Translations under genes and position numbers: made by a program | The notes under the pieces: model-generated | Seen by the model: only the letters and a program-made list of their open reading frames with translations | Databases searched by the model: none | What the model was told of the DNA's origin: nothing | Assembly (NCBI GenBank): GCA_965216225.1 | Contig: CBDCFF010000029.1 | Location: 1-64,000, forward strand | Reading direction: 5' to 3' | From: 3107 sp965216225 | GTDB lineage: Bacteria; Pseudomonadota; Alphaproteobacteria; Rhodobacterales; Rhodobacteraceae | DNA: 64,000 nt | Shown here: piece after piece, positions 61,577 through 64,000 of the stretch | Position numbering within the stretch: position 1 is the stretch's first letter | How the letters are laid out: each line of letters starts with the position of its first letter

Positions 61577-62120
61577 GGGTGTGGCTCCTGTTCTCTGTTG
61601 CCGGCCTGATCCTGCCATGTTCCGGCTGTTTCGCCAATCCTGAAATTCCTCTGCAAGCGGTTGTTTCATGCAACCCGGCCAATTCTGCCGATTTCTCCGA
61701 TCCTGCCATGTTCGGGGCCGTTCCCCTGCCTCCCGCCGGGGTGTTTTCGGGCATCCGAAGCGGCCTTTCCGGCGTTCGCGGTTCCGGTCCTTGCGTTTTC
61801 TGCTTTCTGCGATTTCGGGTTTGCGCCCCGGATCGGCCCCCCGGTCTTCGATCCGCAGGGTTTTTTCCGGCCTGTCGCCGCGCCCCTTGCCGGGGTCTTC
61901 GGCTCTGCCCCGGTTGTGCCCCGGTTGTGCTCCTGTTGTGCGGTCAACGCCCTGATTTCCCTGCATTCCGGGGCCGCAGGCCCCACGGGTCCGGCGGCCT
62001 TGTCCGCGCCCCCGGCCCCCCGCAACGGCACGTTTCAGGAACTGGTGAAGACGGCTGCGAAGCACCGACCGGATGCAGAAGGCATCCATCCGCAGATTTG
62101 AGCAGAATGCGAAAATCATG
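61577..62120. other. GC-rich non-coding stretch upstream of the mobilization region
   Basis: No convincing gene. Two copies of GATCCTGCCATGTTC (61609-61623 and 61700-61714) lie on the plus strand. A minus-strand open frame at 61666-62031 is low-complexity and lacks a ribosome binding site. It may hold the relaxase promoter and part of the transfer origin. Confidence 0.4.
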
Positions 62121-62159
62121 TAGGGCACGATTATACAAAAAACCATTATCATGGTTTTT
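62121..62159. other. oriT: Candidate origin of transfer (nic region plus hairpin)
   Basis: TAGGGCACGATTATAC at 62121-62136 resembles the AGGGCGCAATTATAC-type core I remember for Ti/rhizobial MOBQ origins. A perfect hairpin AAAAACCAT-TATC-ATGGTTTTT follows at 62138-62159. It lies 24 bp before the relaxase ATG, the common position of MOBQ oriT sites. The comparison is from memory. Confidence 0.5.
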
Positions 62160-62182
62160 CGTTGCCTGTACCCTGACGGCAA

Positions 62183-64000
62183 ATGGCGATTCCACATCAC
62201 AGCGTTTCGGTTATCTCGAACAGTTTCGGCGCCAGCGCCGTGGCTGCTGCGGCGTATCGGCATGGAACGCAGATGTCGATTTTCGGGTCGGAGCGGAGCC
62301 GTGATTACAGCGCCAAGCAGAGCGAGCTTGCGTGGTCGGAGATTGCGCTTCCCGAAGGCGCGTCGGACAGGATGCGTTGGGCCTTCGGCGATGCGGCGTT
62401 CCTGACGGCGCTTGCGGCGGTTCGTGCGGAGGCGCCGGCGTCGGGCCTGGAACTGTCTGATGAAGAAGCTGCGCGTGCGGCCTGGGCGCGGGTTTCGGAA
62501 GCGCTGTGGCGCAATGTCGAGTCAACGGAACAGCGTCTGAACAAGTTTCCGTGGAAGGCGCAGTTTGCGCGCACGGTTATCATCGGGCTGCCTGCGGAGT
62601 TGTCGCGTGCCGCGCAGGTCGCGCTGATGCAGGGCTATGTGAAGGCTGCGTACACGGATCGCGGGATGGTTGCGGACTGGGTTCTTCATGACAAGGGTGA
62701 CGGCAATCCGCATGTGCATGTGATGCTGACGCTTCGGGCTCTGGAGCCTGATGGCTGGGGTCGGAAGGAGCGTTCGTGGAACGCGAAGTCGCTGCTTGGT
62801 GAGTGGCGTCCGGAGTGGGCGCGGCACGCCAATCTTGCGCTTGAGCGGGCGGGTTTTGCGGCGCGGATAGATCACCGGTCCTACCGGGAGCAGGGGCTTG
62901 AGCTTGAGCCGGAGAGCCATGATCCGCATGTTGCGGCCCATGCGGAGCGGACGGGCGAGATTGCGCGTGAGGCGGCGCGTGTACAACAGGTTCGGCGTCG
63001 CAACCAGGAATTTCTTCGAGCGCATCCTGATCAGATTCTCGTGATCTTGCAGGCGCGTCAGGCGGTGTTCACGGAAGCTGACATTCGCCAGGCGCTGCAT
63101 GATCGTCTGTCGGATGCGGTTGATGCGGCGGCGATCACGGCGCTTGGCGACAGTGTGATGGGTTCGCCGGAGCTTCTGCCTGTTGTGGCGCGGGGCGCGC
63201 AGGGTGAGCAGTTCCACATGACCAGCGGCCGGGCGCGTCAGGCGCAGCAGCTTGTTCTCGACGCCCGGCTTCTTTCGGAGAGCCTGCTTGAGGCGGGCGC
63301 GGGGGCGGATGTGCGCGGTGATGCGTTCGAGAGCGGGAGCGGTCCGATCCTGATCACTGTCCACGAGGAAGGGGCCGGGGCCGATGGGGCCGGGACCGAT
63401 GCGGCTGCTGCGCGGTCAGGCGCCCGGCGTCGCGTTTCCGCAGCTGCGGTCGGCGCGGTCGGCGCGTCCGGTCGTGCGTCTTCGGCGCCGCGCGGACCTT
63501 CGGCCAAAGCGGTGCGGGAGGCGCTGAGAGGTCATGCGGAGGCTCTGTTCCGTGCGGCGTTCGGGGAGCCTTTGAGGCCGGGTGCATCGGAATGGCGTGC
63601 GAAGGAGAACGAGGCGCTTGCGATGCAGATGCGGGGTCCGCGCCGTGGTTTGTGGATGGATCACACGGCGGGCACGGGGGGCGATCTTCTCGATCTGATT
63701 GCGGTGACGTTGTGCGGGCTGGGCTCTGCGCGGTCCGACTTTCCGCGGGTGCTGGAAGAGGCGTCGCGGTTCGCGGGTCTTGCCATGGATGGCGTCGCGC
63801 CGGACATGGCGTCGGTGGCAATGCGGCAGGCATTGCGGGAGAAAGCGGCTGATGCCGAAGAGCGTCGGGAAGTGTCGCGCAAGGCGGCGCTGGTTCAGGG
63901 CTTTGAGGCTCTTGCGGGTCCTGTGGCGGACAGTCCTGCGGCTTCGTATCTCGCATCGCGGGGGATCACGGAGCTTCCGGCTGCGGGTCTGGCCTGGCTT
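62183..64000 (+). CDS. MobA/MobL-type (MOBQ) relaxase, apparently fused to a primase-like region; runs off the window
   Basis: Open for 606 codons from ATG 62183 to the window end with no stop. N-terminus MAIPHHSVSVISNSFGASAV with Tyr25 in AAAAYRHG, the position of the nicking Tyr in MobA. The metal-binding HUH motif is GNPHVHVMLTL (His177, His179). The relaxase nicks oriT and leads the strand into the recipient. A helical linker and a Gly/Ala-rich stretch follow. Around residues 440-530, RGPRRGLWMDHTAGTGGDLLDLIAV and ASYLASRGI resemble the N-terminal part of P4/Toprim-type primases. RSF1010 MobA is also a relaxase-primase fusion, though with another primase type. This start gives the only coding frame consistent with the motifs. 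Confidence 0.9.
   Translation, partial: MAIPHHSVSVISNSFGASAVAAAAYRHGTQMSIFGSERSRDYSAKQSELAWSEIALPEGASDRMRWAFGDAAFLTALAAVRAEAPASGLELSDEEAARAAWARVSEALWRNVESTEQRLNKFPWKAQFARTVIIGLPAELSRAAQVALMQGYVKAAYTDRGMVADWVLHDKGDGNPHVHVMLTLRALEPDGWGRKERSWNAKSLLGEWRPEWARHANLALERAGFAARIDHRSYREQGLELEPESHDPHVAAHAERTGEIAREAARVQQVRRRNQEFLRAHPDQILVILQARQAVFTEADIRQALHDRLSDAVDAAAITALGDSVMGSPELLPVVARGAQGEQFHMTSGRARQAQQLVLDARLLSESLLEAGAGADVRGDAFESGSGPILITVHEEGAGADGAGTDAAAARSGARRRVSAAAVGAVGASGRASSAPRGPSAKAVREALRGHAEALFRAAFGEPLRPGASEWRAKENEALAMQMRGPRRGLWMDHTAGTGGDLLDLIAVTLCGLGSARSDFPRVLEEASRFAGLAMDGVAPDMASVAMRQALREKAADAEERREVSRKAALVQGFEALAGPVADSPAASYLASRGITELPAAGLAWL

Noticed and set aside
61666..62031. Minus-strand open frame upstream of the relaxase
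   Set aside because: Low-complexity Gly/Arg/Lys-rich translation, no ribosome binding site, and the region is better explained as non-coding transfer or promoter DNA.

Overview
The window is about 64 kb of high-GC DNA. The protein families point to an alphaproteobacterium, with Rhodobacterales or Acetobacteraceae as my best guess, and to a plasmid or other conjugative/mobilizable accessory replicon. No rRNA, tRNA, replication initiator or CRISPR array was seen. The right third reads as plasmid backbone, while the left two thirds is an insertion-sequence graveyard carrying short islands of cargo.

Layout. 1-22000: nested mobile DNA. In order this is an IS256 copy; a fic gene followed by a broken OLD-like ATPase; an IS6/IS26-like copy broken up by two IS5 copies and an IS630 copy; a DUF6765 gene; a second IS6; and a Tn3-family unit (8733-17098). 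The Tn3 tnpA is split by an IS256, which is itself split by an IS110, and its tnpR is cut by an IS3. After a further IS256 relic comes a two-gene ATPase plus PD-(D/E)XK-like operon (17885-19881), a candidate defence system. A broken resolvase, an unknown 3' fragment and an IS5 relic follow.

22080-31605: a metabolic island on the minus strand. It encodes a DsbA-like oxidoreductase or isomerase, a broken GST, an intact GST, a TAXI-TRAP binding protein, a fused TRAP permease, a NIPSNAP-domain protein, a HisC-like aminotransferase and a TauE/SafE exporter. A divergent LysR regulator lies at its head. It looks like uptake and glutathione-linked breakdown of an organic acid, with export of an anion such as sulfite; the substrate is unknown.

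31605-37800: more IS DNA. This includes an IS5 made of two left halves head to head, a broken IS481, and an IS21 interrupted cleanly by a second IS21. 37796-41267: an Rpn-type nuclease, a truncated small gene, an IS66 relic and an IS256 relic. 41268-44844: the remains of a type III-A CRISPR-Cas operon (3' end of cas6, whole cas10/csm1, whole csm2, 5' end of csm3), cut off on both sides by IS elements. 44845-48709: two IS66 elements, one carrying a pRiA4b ORF-3 passenger.

48710-64000: backbone genes all or nearly all on the plus strand. They encode DUF6878, DUF6915, DUF2958, a ParB-like protein, an ArdC-type antirestriction protein, a class II ribonucleotide reductase, a SANT/Myb-like protein, a DUF2493 protein, small unknowns, and a MobA/MobL-type relaxase that runs off the window and seems fused to a primase-like region. 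Several of these genes share a hairpin-bearing 5' leader. Others are separated by strings of hairpins, and two are preceded by copies of a 0.5-kb repeat. A candidate oriT lies just upstream of the relaxase gene.

Several insertions can be reversed on paper: the Tn3 tnpA and the older istB both return to an open frame when the IS and one target duplication are removed. This gives a relative order of events.
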